Shown: positions 1 to 9,670, numbered from the stretch's first letter. The stretch: DNA of 64,000 bases from Nocardiopsis sinuspersici (GCA_008638415.1 VWVT01000018.1:62001-126000); one strand, 5' to 3'. The notes: generated by a model from the sequence alone, not told the origin. Made by a program: numbers and translations.

Positions 1-75
1 GATCGACCCTGACCTGGGTCGCCGTCTGCCGCCTGTACTTCTCCACCACGCGCCTGACGCCTCCGGGCCGGGAGG

Positions 76-1371
76 TCAGCGAGGACCCCGCTGACCTCCT
101 GGACCGTGACGCGGGACGTAGTCCTGTTGGGCCCGCGCCTGGGCGATGACGTGCGCGAAGTCGGCACGGCGCAGGAAGCCCGAGTCGGTGGGGCTCTCCG
201 CCCAGCCCGGGTTGACCGGCTGGGGTAGCCGCCCCAGGAAGGTGTCCCGGGCCACGTGCATCAGGGCCAGGAAGGAGTCCCGGCGCGTCTTCCAGTCCCC
301 GCGGGGCCGCCCCGCCTCCAGCTTCTGGTGCAGCAGCGCCAGTTCGGTCGCGGCGAGCTGGTACTCCCTCATCGCCTCGCGGCCCTTGCGCCCGGCGTTG
401 CGCGCCGCCCACTCGCGTGCCTGGCGGCGCCCCTGCAGGGAGCCGAGCATGGCGATGTCGGCCGGGGTGACCAGCCCGGTGGAGACGTAGGGCGGCAGGT
501 GGCGGGCGATCGCGCCGATCTGCCGGTGGCGGTCGCGGGCGGCCAGCGCCAGGATGCCCACGAGCGCGGCGAACAGCACCATGTAGGCGACGGCCAGGCC
601 GTACCAGCCGAAGTAGGTGGACCCGTTCCACATGCCGTGCAGGAGCACCGCCGCCGCCCACCCGGCGACGGGGGCCAGGAGGCGCGCGGGGCCGGTGTGC
701 ATGGCGGCGTAGGCCACGCCGATGCCGACCATCGCGGTGTAGACGGGGTGTCCGAACGGGGCGACCAGGCCGCGGATGGCGAAGGTGGCCACCAGGGTGC
801 CGTCGAAGAACGCGCTGAGGAAGTACAGGATGTTCTCGGTGAAGGCGAAGCCGGTGGCGACCATCCCGGCGTAGATGACCCCGTCGGTGAAGGTGTCGAG
901 CTCGTTGCGGCGGCGCCAGAGCAGGATGAGCAGCACCATGCCCTTGGCGCTCTCCTCCACCAGGGGCGCCACCGCCGACGTGCCCAGGAAGTCGCCCAGG
1001 TCCCGGCCGAACAGCGGCACGGTGACGTGGGCCAGGCCCCAGCTGTTGAGCAGCAGGGAGGCCACCACCGCCACGCCCGCGCCCCAGGCGAAGGCGAAGA
1101 ACAGCACCCACCCGGGCTCGGGCTCGATCCGGTCGAGCATGAGGATGAGCGGCACGAGGATGCACACCGGGATGACCGCGGTGACCAGGCTGACGGCGAA
1201 GCCGAGCCCCCCGTCGATCCCGGCGGCCGCTCCCCCGGCCAGGGCGAGCAGCCAGAGGTAGACCAGCATTCCGATCATGCAGAGCACGCTGACGGTGGTG
1301 CCCAGGATGAGGGTCAGCGAGTAACGGGAGCGTCGGCCCTGCAGGATGGCCTTGCTGTCGAGACGGGGCAT
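76..1371 (-). CDS. PrsW-family intramembrane metalloprotease
   Basis: Polytopic membrane protein with the PrsW hallmark motifs. EExxK (VEESAKG) is followed by FTEN at the start of the next membrane segment, then a GHP segment and LLHGMWNG. In PrsW proteases these glutamates and histidines form the membrane metal site that cleaves anti-sigma factors or other membrane proteins. About eight hydrophobic segments precede a roughly 150-residue basic, helical cytoplasmic tail. I chose the ATG at 1371 because a TACGAT -10-like hexamer lies 8 nt upstream, fitting a leaderless transcript. A GTG at 1431 has a GGGAAGG site and would add 20 low-complexity residues, so it remains possible. The substrate cannot be read from this sequence and no anti-sigma gene is adjacent. 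Confidence 0.85.
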   Translation of the reverse strand: MPRLDSKAILQGRRSRYSLTLILGTTVSVLCMIGMLVYLWLLALAGGAAAGIDGGLGFAVSLVTAVIPVCILVPLILMLDRIEPEPGWVLFFAFAWGAGVAVVASLLLNSWGLAHVTVPLFGRDLGDFLGTSAVAPLVEESAKGMVLLILLWRRRNELDTFTDGVIYAGMVATGFAFTENILYFLSAFFDGTLVATFAIRGLVAPFGHPVYTAMVGIGVAYAAMHTGPARLLAPVAGWAAAVLLHGMWNGSTYFGWYGLAVAYMVLFAALVGILALAARDRHRQIGAIARHLPPYVSTGLVTPADIAMLGSLQGRRQAREWAARNAGRKGREAMREYQLAATELALLHQKLEAGRPRGDWKTRRDSFLALMHVARDTFLGRLPQPVNPGWAESPTDSGFLRRADFAHVIAQARAQQDYVPRHGPGGQRGPR

Positions 1372-1531
1372 GGGCACCGATCGTAGCGGGAGGTGGGACG
1401 GCGGCGGATCCCGCCCCCGCGTGACCGGCACGGGGCCTTCCCGCCCGGCTCCGGCGGTGCGGACCGGGCACGGGATGGGGCAGGATCAGAACCGGGCGAA
1501 ACCACCGATCTCCGAACGGAAAGAGCCGCGC

Positions 1532-1930
1532 ATGGACCGGGCGACCACGAATCCAGCCACCGCGGGCCCGCTGCGGCTTCTGCGCGCGGCCGTGCTCCTG
1601 CACCTGGCCGCGATCCTCTGGGAGGGCGCGACCGCCGGACAGTTGGTGACGCTGAACATGGACGCGCTGCCGCTGCACTACTACGGCGCCTTCGGAGTAC
1701 ACGCGCTGGCCGGGTCGCAGGCACTGGCCGCGGCCCTGTACTGGCAAAGGTCCGGACGCGGCGGGGGGATCCCGCGGACGGTCCTGCTGGTCAGCCTGGC
1801 GGCTTTCGCGCTGGGCTTCGCGCAGGCGGCGCTGGGCACCTACGGGCCGCTCCAGGCGCACGTCCCCCTGGCGCTGGTCCTGACGGGGATCGCGGCGTGG
1901 TCGGCCGTGCTGGCCTGGCGCGGACGCTGA
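1532..1930 (+). CDS. small four-helix membrane protein, function unknown
   Basis: 132 residues with four hydrophobic segments (about residues 12-30, 45-68, 78-98 and 103-128) and almost no soluble part. The ATG at 1532 follows a GGAAAGAG ribosome site at good spacing. It is divergent from the PrsW-type gene and convergent with ctaB. The position beside ctaB suggests, but does not show, a link to respiratory membrane biogenesis. I recognise no family. The ORF is convincing because of its length, ribosome site and consistent hydrophobic pattern. Confidence 0.7.
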   Translation: MDRATTNPATAGPLRLLRAAVLLHLAAILWEGATAGQLVTLNMDALPLHYYGAFGVHALAGSQALAAALYWQRSGRGGGIPRTVLLVSLAAFALGFAQAALGTYGPLQAHVPLALVLTGIAAWSAVLAWRGR

Positions 1931-2014
1931 CGCCCCGGAGCGGTCGGGGCGGGGAGGCCGGCGGCGTGGACGGGGCCGTACCGGCGGCCCGCGACACGAC
2001 GGCCGGAGACGACT

Positions 2015-2046
2015 GTGGCGGCGCCCCGGGACCGGGGCGCCGCCAC
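2015..2046. terminator. bidirectional hairpin terminator
   Basis: Perfect 15-bp inverted repeat (arm gtggcggcgccccgg) around a 2-nt centre, lying between the convergent ends of the small membrane protein gene and ctaB. There is no T-tract, which is usual for actinobacterial terminators. Confidence 0.75.
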
Positions 2047-2065
2047 GGAAAGGTTCGGGGACCTG

Positions 2066-3034
2066 TCAGCCCAGGACGCCCGCGATCAGCGGGTCCACGG
2101 TGACCGCCACGAACAGCAGCGCCAGGTAGGCGTTGGACAGGTGGAAGAAGCCCATCGTCTTGAGGCGGGCCCCGGTCACACCGGCGCGGGAGCGGTGGAG
2201 CAGGCGGTGCGCCTGGAAGACCAGCAGCGCGCCCAGGGCGACGGCGACCGCGCCGTAGAACCAGGTGGTGCCCGCAACCGGCCAGAAGGCGACCGACACG
2301 ATCGCGGTGGCCCAGCTGTAGAGCACGCACTCCAGCAGGACCCGGCGGTCGCTGGCGACCACGGGCAGCATCGGCACCTTGGCCTGCGCGTAGTCCTCCC
2401 TGTAGCGCATGGCCAGCGTCCAGGTGTGCGGCGGCGTCCAGAAGAACACCACCAGGAACAGCACGAACGGCGCCCAGTCCAGGCTGTTGGTCACGGCCGC
2501 CCAGCCGATGAGCACCGGCATGCACCCGGCGATACCGCCCCACACCACGTTCTGGGCGGTGCGCCGCTTGAGCAGCATCGTGTAGACGAAGATGTAGAAC
2601 AGGATCGCGAAGACCGACAGCACGGCCGAGAGCAGGTTCACCAGCAGGGCGAACCCGGCGGTTGAGCCCACGGCCAGCACCAGGCCGTAGACGAGCGCGC
2701 CGCGCGGGGTCACCAGGTCCATCGCGCCGGGGCGCTGGCGGGTGCGGCGCATCTCGCGGTCGATGTCGCGGTCGATGTAGCAGTTCATCGCGTTCGCGCT
2801 GGCCGCCGACATGGTGCCGAAGAGCAGGGTGGCCACCGCGGTCCACAGCGGCGGCACTCCCCCGGCGGCGACGAACATCACCGGGATGGTGGTGATGAGC
2901 AGCAGTTCGATGACACGGGGCTTGGAGAGCGCGACGTAGGCGCGGACGTGGGCGCCCAGTGAGGCGGCACCGCGGGGGGCCCGGGGCTCGGCACCGTCCG
3001 GGTTCGTTCGCGGAGCGCGGTTGGTCAGGGCCAT
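2066..3034 (-). CDS. ctaB: protoheme IX farnesyltransferase (heme O synthase)
   Basis: UbiA-superfamily prenyltransferase that transfers a farnesyl group to protoheme IX, giving heme O for cytochrome oxidase assembly. The 322-residue length is normal. The first Asp-rich motif is seen as NCYIDRDIDREM, the second region carries the YREDY sequence, and about nine membrane segments follow a 30-residue hydrophilic N-terminus. The gene is divergent from tkt across a 700-bp gap, as in several actinobacteria where ctaB and tkt are neighbours. A structured leader candidate lies about 90-160 nt upstream (3127-3195). Confidence 0.95.
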   Translation of the reverse strand: MALTNRAPRTNPDGAEPRAPRGAASLGAHVRAYVALSKPRVIELLLITTIPVMFVAAGGVPPLWTAVATLLFGTMSAASANAMNCYIDRDIDREMRRTRQRPGAMDLVTPRGALVYGLVLAVGSTAGFALLVNLLSAVLSVFAILFYIFVYTMLLKRRTAQNVVWGGIAGCMPVLIGWAAVTNSLDWAPFVLFLVVFFWTPPHTWTLAMRYREDYAQAKVPMLPVVASDRRVLLECVLYSWATAIVSVAFWPVAGTTWFYGAVAVALGALLVFQAHRLLHRSRAGVTGARLKTMGFFHLSNAYLALLFVAVTVDPLIAGVLG

Positions 3035-3126
3035 CAGTGCCGCGTCCCCACGGCCGGACGGCTCGCTCGCGTCCCCACGGGGTGCACCGGCTCGGTTTCA
3101 GACACGCGGATACCTCGACAACTCTA

Positions 3127-3195
3127 GGGGTTTCGACACTGCTCGCCACGCGGGGTCGAGCAGACCGACAAAGCGTCAGGATCGGCCGAAACCCC
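3127..3195 (-). ncRNA. candidate structured leader upstream of ctaB (three-way junction)
   Basis: Nested inverted repeats: outer arms GGGGTTTCG (3127-3135) and CGAAACCCC (3187-3195) close two inner hairpins, CTGCTCG/CGAGCAG (3139-3145 with 3157-3163) and CCGA/TCGG (3165-3168 with 3182-3185). On the minus strand a TACAGT hexamer (about 3208-3213) would start transcription close to the outer stem, placing the element at the 5' end of a ctaB leader. I recognise no riboswitch family, and DNA-level operator function is also possible. Confidence 0.35.
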
Positions 3196-3743
3196 GTCAA
3201 CGACATACTGTAGTACTTCCTCGCGGGGACCGAGGACCAGCCCCCTCGGCGGAAGGACTCCCTGATCCCCCGGGGGGAGGCGGGTGCCGACGGGGCCACC
3301 GGGTGTACAGCAGGCTCGCACACGCCCCGACACGCTTCCAGCCTGCCACGCACCGCCCGGGAGCGGTCACGACCCCCCGTCCTTCACCCTCGGCGACTGG
3401 TTGATCACGGTACGAACTGGAAAGGGCGTACATCACTTCCCTACCTGCCGGTAATGAGAGGTGTCGGGCAGCGACATCCCCGGGGCCGGACGATAGGCTC
3501 GATACCGGCCGAACCCGTCGTGGTTCTCAGGCCGCGACGGCCGTCGTTCGGGGGACGACAAGGGGGACGCGTCCGCGCTCCGCGCCATGGTGCGGGCACA
3601 CCCCCCACGCTCCCCACGGCTCCGCCACGCGGCGGGCCGCTGCGGGGCGCCCGGCGGCGGTTCGAAGACCAACGCAACCGACACACCCCCGCGCCCCGGC
3701 CACCGGACGCGAGGGGGTGGCCCGAGAAGGAGAACGAAAGTCC
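3196..3743. other. ctaB-tkt intergenic region
   Basis: No convincing gene. It contains a TACTGTAGTA-type sequence near 3208. A possible tkt -10 hexamer TAGGCT at 3494-3499 would give a leader of about 240 nt. No good -35 element or terminator is evident. The short reading frames here lack ribosome sites and family resemblance. Confidence 0.4.
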
Positions 3744-5837
3744 GTGAACGCCCACACCCCGCAAACCCTGGAGTGGTCGGACCTCGACCTCCGCGCCGTC
3801 GACACGGTTCGGGCGCTGGCGATGGACGCGGTCGAGAAGACGGGTAGCGGACACCCCGGTACCGCTATGAGCCTGGCCCCGGCCGCCTACATGCTCTTCC
3901 AGAAGATCATGCGGCACGACCCCTCGGACCCCGAGTGGACGGGCCGGGACCGCTTCGTGCTGTCGATCGGTCACTCCAGCCTCACCCTGTACATCCAGCT
4001 CTACCTCGCCGGATACGGGCTGGAGCTGGAGGACCTCAAGAACCTGCGCCAGTGGGAGAGCCGTACTCCCGGCCACCCCGAGTTCAGCCACACCCCCGGT
4101 GTGGAGACCACCACCGGACCGCTCGGCCAGGGCGTCGGCAACGCGGTCGGCATGGCCATGGCCGCCCGCCGCGAGCGCGGCCTGTTCAACCCCGACGCCG
4201 GTCCGGGCGCCAGCCCCTTCGACCACCACATCTACGCGTTCTGCTCCGACGGCGACGTCCAGGAGGGTGTGAGCCACGAGGCCAGCGCCCTGGCGGGGAC
4301 CCAGAAGCTGGGCAACCTCATCATGATCTGGGACGACAACCGGATCTCCATCGAGGACGACACCCGCATCGCCCACTCCGAGGACGTCGCAGCGCGCTAC
4401 CGCGCCTACGGCTGGCACGTCGAGGAGGTCGACTGGACCGCCGGCGGCGAGTACGTCGAGGACGTCGACGCCCTGTACCAGGCGATCCGGCGCGGCAAGG
4501 CCGAGACCGAGCGTCCGACCTTCATCCGCCTGAGCACCATCATCGGCTGGCCCGCGCCCAACAAGCAGAACAGCGGCGCCATCCACGGCGCGGCCATGGG
4601 CGAGGCGGAGGTCTCCGCCACCAAGCAGATCCTGGGCCTGCCCGACGAGCCCTTCGCGGTCGAGGACGAGGTCATCGAGCACGCCCGCCGCGTCGTGGAC
4701 CGGGGCCGGGAGGCCCGCGCCGCCTGGGAGGTCGAGTTCAAGGCCTGGCACGAGAGCGCCGGGGAGCGCGCCGAGCTGTTCGACCGCCTGGTCGAGGGCA
4801 GGCTCCCCGAGGGCTGGGAGAAGGCGGTTCCCTCCTTCGAGCCCGACGAGAAGGGCATCGCCACCCGCAAGGCCAGCGGCGAGTTCCTCTCGGCCGTCGC
4901 GCCGCTGCTGCCCGAGCTGTGGGGCGGGTCGGCCGACCTGGCCGGGTCCAACAACACCACGCCCAAGGGCGAGCCCTCCTTCCTGCCCTTCGACCGCGCC
5001 AGTGAGATGTTCCCGGGCAGCCCCTACGGGCGCGTGCTGCACTTCGGCGTGCGCGAGCACGGCATGGGCACGATCCTCAACGGCATGGCCCTGCACGGCC
5101 CCACCCGCCCCTACGGCGGCACGTTCCTGGTCTTCAGCGACTACATGCGACCCGCCGTCCGGCTGGCCGCGATCATGCAGCTGCCGGTCACCTACGTGTG
5201 GACGCACGACTCCATCGGCCTGGGTGAGGACGGCCCCACCCACCAGCCGGTCGAGCACCTGTGGGCGCTGCGGGCCATCCACGGCCTGGACGTGATCCGT
5301 CCGGCCGACGCCAACGAGACCGCCGTGGTGTGGCGGTCGGTCATCGAGAGGGGCGACCGCCCGTCCGCGCTGGCGCTGACCCGGCAGAACGTGCCCACCC
5401 TGGACCGCGAGGAGTACGCCTCGGCCGAGGGCGCGGTCAAGGGCGGCTACGTGCTGGCCGAGGCCGACGGGGACGCTCCCGAGGTGATCGTCATCGCCAC
5501 CGGCAGCGAGGTGCAGATCGCCCTGGAGGCCCGCAAGGCCCTGCAGGAGGCCGGCACGCCCACCCGCGTGGTGTCCATGACGTGCGTGGAGTGGTTCGAG
5601 CGCCAGAGCGAGGAGTACCGCGAGCAGGTGCTGCCGTCCTCGGTGCGCGCCCGCGTGTCGGTGGAGGCCGGAATCGCCATGGGCTGGCGCGAGTACGTCG
5701 GTGACGCCGGCGAGTCGGTCAGCCTGGAGCACTACGGCGCCTCCGCCTCGTACCAGGTCCTGTACGAGAAGTTCGGATTCACCTCCGAGGCCGTCGTCGA
5801 GGCCGCCCGCAGGAGCCTCGCCAAGACCGGAAGCTGA
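3744..5837 (+). CDS. tkt: transketolase
   Basis: Thiamine-diphosphate enzyme moving two-carbon ketol units between pentose, heptulose and triose phosphates. 697 residues, full length. The N-terminal substrate and cofactor region shows GSGHPGTAMS and GPLGQGVGNAVGMA. The ThDP/metal motif is the GDVQEG stretch continuing to the conserved Asn of WDDNRIS. The pyrimidine domain has the catalytic Glu context FGVREHGMG and THDSIGLGEDGPTHQP. The GTG at 3744 is preferred over an upstream frame extension because an AAGGAG site sits 11 nt before it and the family N-terminus starts here. It is first in the run tkt-tal-zwf-opcA-pgl and is followed by its own hairpin. Confidence 0.97.
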   Translation: MNAHTPQTLEWSDLDLRAVDTVRALAMDAVEKTGSGHPGTAMSLAPAAYMLFQKIMRHDPSDPEWTGRDRFVLSIGHSSLTLYIQLYLAGYGLELEDLKNLRQWESRTPGHPEFSHTPGVETTTGPLGQGVGNAVGMAMAARRERGLFNPDAGPGASPFDHHIYAFCSDGDVQEGVSHEASALAGTQKLGNLIMIWDDNRISIEDDTRIAHSEDVAARYRAYGWHVEEVDWTAGGEYVEDVDALYQAIRRGKAETERPTFIRLSTIIGWPAPNKQNSGAIHGAAMGEAEVSATKQILGLPDEPFAVEDEVIEHARRVVDRGREARAAWEVEFKAWHESAGERAELFDRLVEGRLPEGWEKAVPSFEPDEKGIATRKASGEFLSAVAPLLPELWGGSADLAGSNNTTPKGEPSFLPFDRASEMFPGSPYGRVLHFGVREHGMGTILNGMALHGPTRPYGGTFLVFSDYMRPAVRLAAIMQLPVTYVWTHDSIGLGEDGPTHQPVEHLWALRAIHGLDVIRPADANETAVVWRSVIERGDRPSALALTRQNVPTLDREEYASAEGAVKGGYVLAEADGDAPEVIVIATGSEVQIALEARKALQEAGTPTRVVSMTCVEWFERQSEEYREQVLPSSVRARVSVEAGIAMGWREYVGDAGESVSLEHYGASASYQVLYEKFGFTSEAVVEAARRSLAKTGS

Positions 5838-5843
5838 GCCCGG

Positions 5844-5885
5844 CGGGCCCCGCCGGACACCCCGGCGGGGCCCGTCCCACTTTTG
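5844..5885 (+). terminator. terminator after tkt
   Basis: Perfect 13-bp stem (cgggccccgccgg with ccggcggggcccg, loop acacc) 7 nt after the tkt stop, followed shortly by TTTT. It may separate tkt from tal or act as a partial attenuator. Confidence 0.75.
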
Positions 5886-5937
5886 ACGTGTGCGACCGGG
5901 GGCGGCACCTTCCGCCCCTAGGAAGGCGTGAGAACCC

Positions 5938-7044
5938 ATGAGCAACGCACTCCGAGACCTGTCCGAGGCGGGCGTGTCCGTCTGGCTGGACGACCTCAGC
6001 CGGGAGCGGCTGCGCAGCGGCAACCTGGCCGAGCTGATGTCGACCCACCACCTGGTCGGCGTCACCTCCAACCCCACCATCTTCGACAAGGCGCTCGCCG
6101 AGGGCGACGCCTATGACCAGCAGGTCCGCGAACTGGCCGTGCGGGGCGTCTCGGTGGAGGAGGCGGTCCGCATGATCACCGCCTACGACATCCGCTGGGC
6201 CGCGGACACCCTGCGCCCGGTCTACGACTCCACCGACCGCGTGGACGGACGGGTCTCCCTGGAGGTGGACCCGCGTCTGGCCGGTGAGACCGAGCGCACG
6301 GTCGCCGAGGCCAAGGCGCTGTGGTGGCTGGTGGACCGGCCCAACATGATGGTCAAGATCCCGGCGACGGCCGCGGGCCTGCCCGCGGTCACCCAGGCGC
6401 TGGGACACGGCATCAGCGTCAACGTCACGCTGATCTTCTCCCTGGAGCGCTACCGCCAGGTGATGAACGCGTTCCTGGAGGGCATGGAGCTCGCCCGCAC
6501 CAACGGCCACGACCTGTCCCGGATCCAGTCGGTGGCCTCGTTCTTCGTCAGCCGCGTGGACACCGAGGTGGACAAGCGCCTGGAGGCGATCGGCACCGAC
6601 GAGGCGCTGTCCCTGAAGGGCCGGGCCGCACTGGCCAACGCCCGCCTGGCCTACCAGGCCTACGAGGAGGTGTTCTCCTCCCCCGAGTGGAAGGCCCTGG
6701 AGGCGCACGGCGCCAAGCCGCAGCGGCCGCTGTGGGCGTCCACCGGCGTGAAGGACCCCTCCTACGAGGACACCCTCTACGTCAGCCAGCTGGTGGCCCG
6801 CAACACCGTGAACACGATGCCGCAGGCCACCCTGGACGCCACCGCCGACCACGGCGAGATCACCGGCGACACCGTGCTCGGCACCTACGAGCGGGCCCGG
6901 GCCGACTTCGCCGCCCTGGAGAACGCCGGGGTGGACCTGACCGACGTGTTCGCCGTACTGGAGCAGGAGGGCGTGGACAAGTTCGTCAAGTCCTGGGAGA
7001 GCCTGCTGAACGAGCTGTCGGCCAAGCTCGACGAGTCCGTCTGA
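5938..7044 (+). CDS. tal: transaldolase
   Basis: Transfers dihydroxyacetone between sugar phosphates in the non-oxidative pentose-phosphate branch. 368 residues, the longer TalB-like actinobacterial form. The signature VTSNPTIF is near residue 42 and the Schiff-base lysine lies in MMVKIPAT (Lys140). The ATG at 5938 follows an AGGAAG site. It sits 100 bp after tkt beyond a terminator-like hairpin and before zwf, so all three may also be transcribed separately. Confidence 0.96.
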   Translation: MSNALRDLSEAGVSVWLDDLSRERLRSGNLAELMSTHHLVGVTSNPTIFDKALAEGDAYDQQVRELAVRGVSVEEAVRMITAYDIRWAADTLRPVYDSTDRVDGRVSLEVDPRLAGETERTVAEAKALWWLVDRPNMMVKIPATAAGLPAVTQALGHGISVNVTLIFSLERYRQVMNAFLEGMELARTNGHDLSRIQSVASFFVSRVDTEVDKRLEAIGTDEALSLKGRAALANARLAYQAYEEVFSSPEWKALEAHGAKPQRPLWASTGVKDPSYEDTLYVSQLVARNTVNTMPQATLDATADHGEITGDTVLGTYERARADFAALENAGVDLTDVFAVLEQEGVDKFVKSWESLLNELSAKLDESV

Positions 7045-7065
7045 GCCGCGGCCCCTCCCCCGGTC

Positions 7066-7109
7066 GGTCCGCGCCCGCCCGTCTCCGCCGGGACGGGCGG
7101 GCGCGGACC
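7066..7109 (+). terminator. strong hairpin between tal and zwf
   Basis: Perfect 18-bp stem (arm ggtccgcgcccgcccgtc, 8-nt loop). No T-run. It lies wholly in the 105-bp gap, so it may terminate or attenuate transcription into zwf. Confidence 0.65.
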
Positions 7110-7149
7110 CGGCCATCCACCGGCCACTCTCGACAGGAAGACGGGATCC

Positions 7150-8715
7150 GTGAAAGAACCGGTGATGCCCGGAGCGGTACCCAACCCGCTCCGCAACGCC
7201 CTGGACCGCAGACTGCCCCGCATCGCCGGACCCAGCGTGCTGGTGCTCTTCGGCGTCACGGGCGACCTGGCGCGCAAGAAGCTCCTACCGGCCGTCTACG
7301 ACCTCGCCAACCGGGGCATGCTGCCTCCGGGCTTCGGCCTGGTGGGGTTCGCCCGCCGCGAGTGGGAGGACCAGGACTTCGCCGAGCAGGCCTACCAGGC
7401 GGTGCGCGAGCACGCGCGCACCCCCTTCCGCGAGGACGTGTGGCGCCAGCTGAGCGAGGGGATCCGGTTCGTCCAGGGCGATCTGGACGACGACGACGCC
7501 TTCGACCGCCTGGCCCACTGCGTGCACGAGATGGACTCCGCGCGCGGCACCGGCGGCAACTACGCGTTCTACCTGTCGCTTCCGCCCAAGCTGTTCCCGA
7601 CCGTGGTCAGGCAGCTCGACCGCTGCGGCCTCGCCGAGGCCAGTGAGGAGGAGGCGACGAACGGTGTCAGGCCGTGGCGGCGGGTCGTGATCGAGAAGCC
7701 GTTCGGACACGACCTGGAGAGCGCGCAGGAGCTCAACTCGGTGGTGGACCACGTGTTCCCGCCGACGTCGGTGTTCCGCATCGACCACTACCTGGGCAAG
7801 GAGACGGTCCAGAACATCCTGGCGCTGCGCTTCGCCAACACCCTGTTCGAGCCCCTGTGGAACCGCAGCTACGTGGACCACGTGCAGATCACCATGGCCG
7901 AGGACATCGGTGTGGGCGGCCGCGCGGGCTACTACGACGGCATCGGCGCGGCCCGCGACGTCATTCAGAACCACCTGCTGCAACTGCTGGCGCTCGTGGC
8001 CATGGAGGAGCCCATCTCCTACAACGCGGACGCGATCCGCGCGGAGAAGGAGAAGGTGCTGGCGTCGGTGTCGCTGCCCGAGGACCTGGAGACGGGCACC
8101 GCGCGCGGCCAGTACGCGGCGGGCTGGCAGGGCGGCGCGTCGGTGCGCGGCTACCTGGAGGAGGAGGGCATCCCCTCCGACTCGGTGACCGAGACCTACG
8201 CGGCGCTGAAGCTGGCGGTGGACACCCGGCGCTGGTCGGGCGTGCCGTTCTACCTGCGCACCGGCAAGCGGCTGGGCCGCCGTGTGACGGAGGTGGCGCT
8301 GGTGTTCCAGGCCGCGCCCCAGCAGCTGTTCCCGCGCTCCGACGTCAGCGAGCTGGGGCAGAACGCCCTGGTCCTGCGTATCCAGCCGGACGAGGGAGTG
8401 ACGCTGCGGTTCGGCTCCAAGGTGCCGGGGGCCAGCATGGAGGTCCGCGAGGTGAGCATGGACTTCGCCTACGGGCAGTCCTTCACCGAGGCCAGCCCCG
8501 AGGCCTACGAGCGGCTCATCCTGGACGTGCTCATCGGCGACCCGCCGCTGTTCCCGCGCCAGGAGGAGGTCGAGCTGTCCTGGCAGATCCTGGACCCGGT
8601 CGAGGAGTACTGGGCCAAGGCGGGGCGCCCCGAGCAGTACGGCGCGGGCACCTGGGGCCCGGAGTCGGCCCATCGACTGCTCTCCAGGGACGGACGCCAG
8701 TGGCGGCGCCCGTGA
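7150..8715 (+). CDS. zwf: glucose-6-phosphate 1-dehydrogenase
   Basis: Oxidises glucose 6-phosphate to the 6-phosphoglucono-lactone with NADP. 521 residues. The N-terminal nucleotide fold shows GVTGDLARKKL, and the substrate-site signature RIDHYLGKE places the catalytic motif at Asp212-Lys217. The start is the GTG at 7150 with an AGGAAG site. A 28-bp gap separates it from opcA, whose product is the known actinobacterial and cyanobacterial accessory factor of this enzyme, so the two are almost certainly co-expressed. Confidence 0.97.
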   Translation: MKEPVMPGAVPNPLRNALDRRLPRIAGPSVLVLFGVTGDLARKKLLPAVYDLANRGMLPPGFGLVGFARREWEDQDFAEQAYQAVREHARTPFREDVWRQLSEGIRFVQGDLDDDDAFDRLAHCVHEMDSARGTGGNYAFYLSLPPKLFPTVVRQLDRCGLAEASEEEATNGVRPWRRVVIEKPFGHDLESAQELNSVVDHVFPPTSVFRIDHYLGKETVQNILALRFANTLFEPLWNRSYVDHVQITMAEDIGVGGRAGYYDGIGAARDVIQNHLLQLLALVAMEEPISYNADAIRAEKEKVLASVSLPEDLETGTARGQYAAGWQGGASVRGYLEEEGIPSDSVTETYAALKLAVDTRRWSGVPFYLRTGKRLGRRVTEVALVFQAAPQQLFPRSDVSELGQNALVLRIQPDEGVTLRFGSKVPGASMEVREVSMDFAYGQSFTEASPEAYERLILDVLIGDPPLFPRQEEVELSWQILDPVEEYWAKAGRPEQYGAGTWGPESAHRLLSRDGRQWRRP

Positions 8716-8743
8716 ACAGCCACCAGACCGCCGGGAGGAACCC

Positions 8744-9670
8744 GTGACGCTCTACCTGCCGCACACCACCACCTCGCAGATCACCGAGGCGCTCATGTCC
8801 GAGCGGCTCAGCGTGGGCGGCGGTGCCATGAACATGGTGCTGACCCTGGTCATCGTCACCGACGAGGCCGACCACTACGACGCCGTGCGCGCCGCCACCG
8901 AGGCGGGCCGCGAGCACCCCTCACGCGTGGTGGCGCTGATCCGGCGCGACCCCGAGGCCGAGCCGGCCATCGACGCCGAGATCCGCCGTCCGGGCACCTC
9001 CGGCCCCGGTGAGGCCGTGCTGCTGCGGCTGTACGGGCAGCTGGGCGAGCACGCCGACTCGGTGCTCACCCCGCTGCTGGTACCCGACGCGCCGGTGGTG
9101 ACGTGGTGGCCGGGCGTGGGTCCGGCCGATCCGGCCGCCGACCCGGTGGGGCGCCTGGCCCAGCGGCGGATCACCGACGCCCTGCGCGCCCGGAACCCCC
9201 TGGGGGACCTGGTGGAGCGGGTGTCCCACTACAGTCCGGGCGACACGGACCTGACCTGGACCCGGCTGACGCCGTGGCGTTCGCTGCTGGCCAGCGCCAT
9301 GGACCAGCCGAGCGGGTGGGTGACCTCGGCCAGGGTGACCGCCGAGTCGCACTACCCGAGCGCCGAGCTGATGGCGGCGTGGCTGACGGACCGGCTGGAG
9401 GTGCCGGTGGAGCGCGACGTCTCCAACGGCCCCGGCCTGACCGAGGTGCGCCTGACCACCGACCAGGGGGACATCGTGATCTCCCGGGTGGACGGCCAGG
9501 TGGCCACACTGTCGCGGTTCGGGCAGCCGGACCAGACGGTGGCGCTGGCACGGCGCAACGCCTCGGGGGCCCTGGCCGAGGAGCTGCGCCGTCTGGACCC
9601 CGACGAGATCTACGAGAGCGCGGCCCACCACCTGGGATCGCTGCTCTCCGGAAGCGGAGCAAGAGGATGA
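8744..9670 (+). CDS. opcA: glucose-6-phosphate dehydrogenase assembly protein OpcA
   Basis: 308 residues, matching the OpcA family that promotes assembly and redox response of Zwf. It has the typical N-terminal TLVIVTDEA segment and the APVVTWWPG motif. The GTG start at 8744 has a GGGAGGAA site. Its stop overlaps the pgl start by 4 nt (ATGA), which indicates translational coupling. It is cytosolic with no catalytic motif expected. Confidence 0.93.
   Translation: MTLYLPHTTTSQITEALMSERLSVGGGAMNMVLTLVIVTDEADHYDAVRAATEAGREHPSRVVALIRRDPEAEPAIDAEIRRPGTSGPGEAVLLRLYGQLGEHADSVLTPLLVPDAPVVTWWPGVGPADPAADPVGRLAQRRITDALRARNPLGDLVERVSHYSPGDTDLTWTRLTPWRSLLASAMDQPSGWVTSARVTAESHYPSAELMAAWLTDRLEVPVERDVSNGPGLTEVRLTTDQGDIVISRVDGQVATLSRFGQPDQTVALARRNASGALAEELRRLDPDEIYESAAHHLGSLLSGSGARG

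Noticed and set aside
3203..3215. TACTACAGTA as a BlaI operator before ctaB
   Set aside because: Only one half-site is present; the second half does not form the TGTAGTA mirror at proper spacing.
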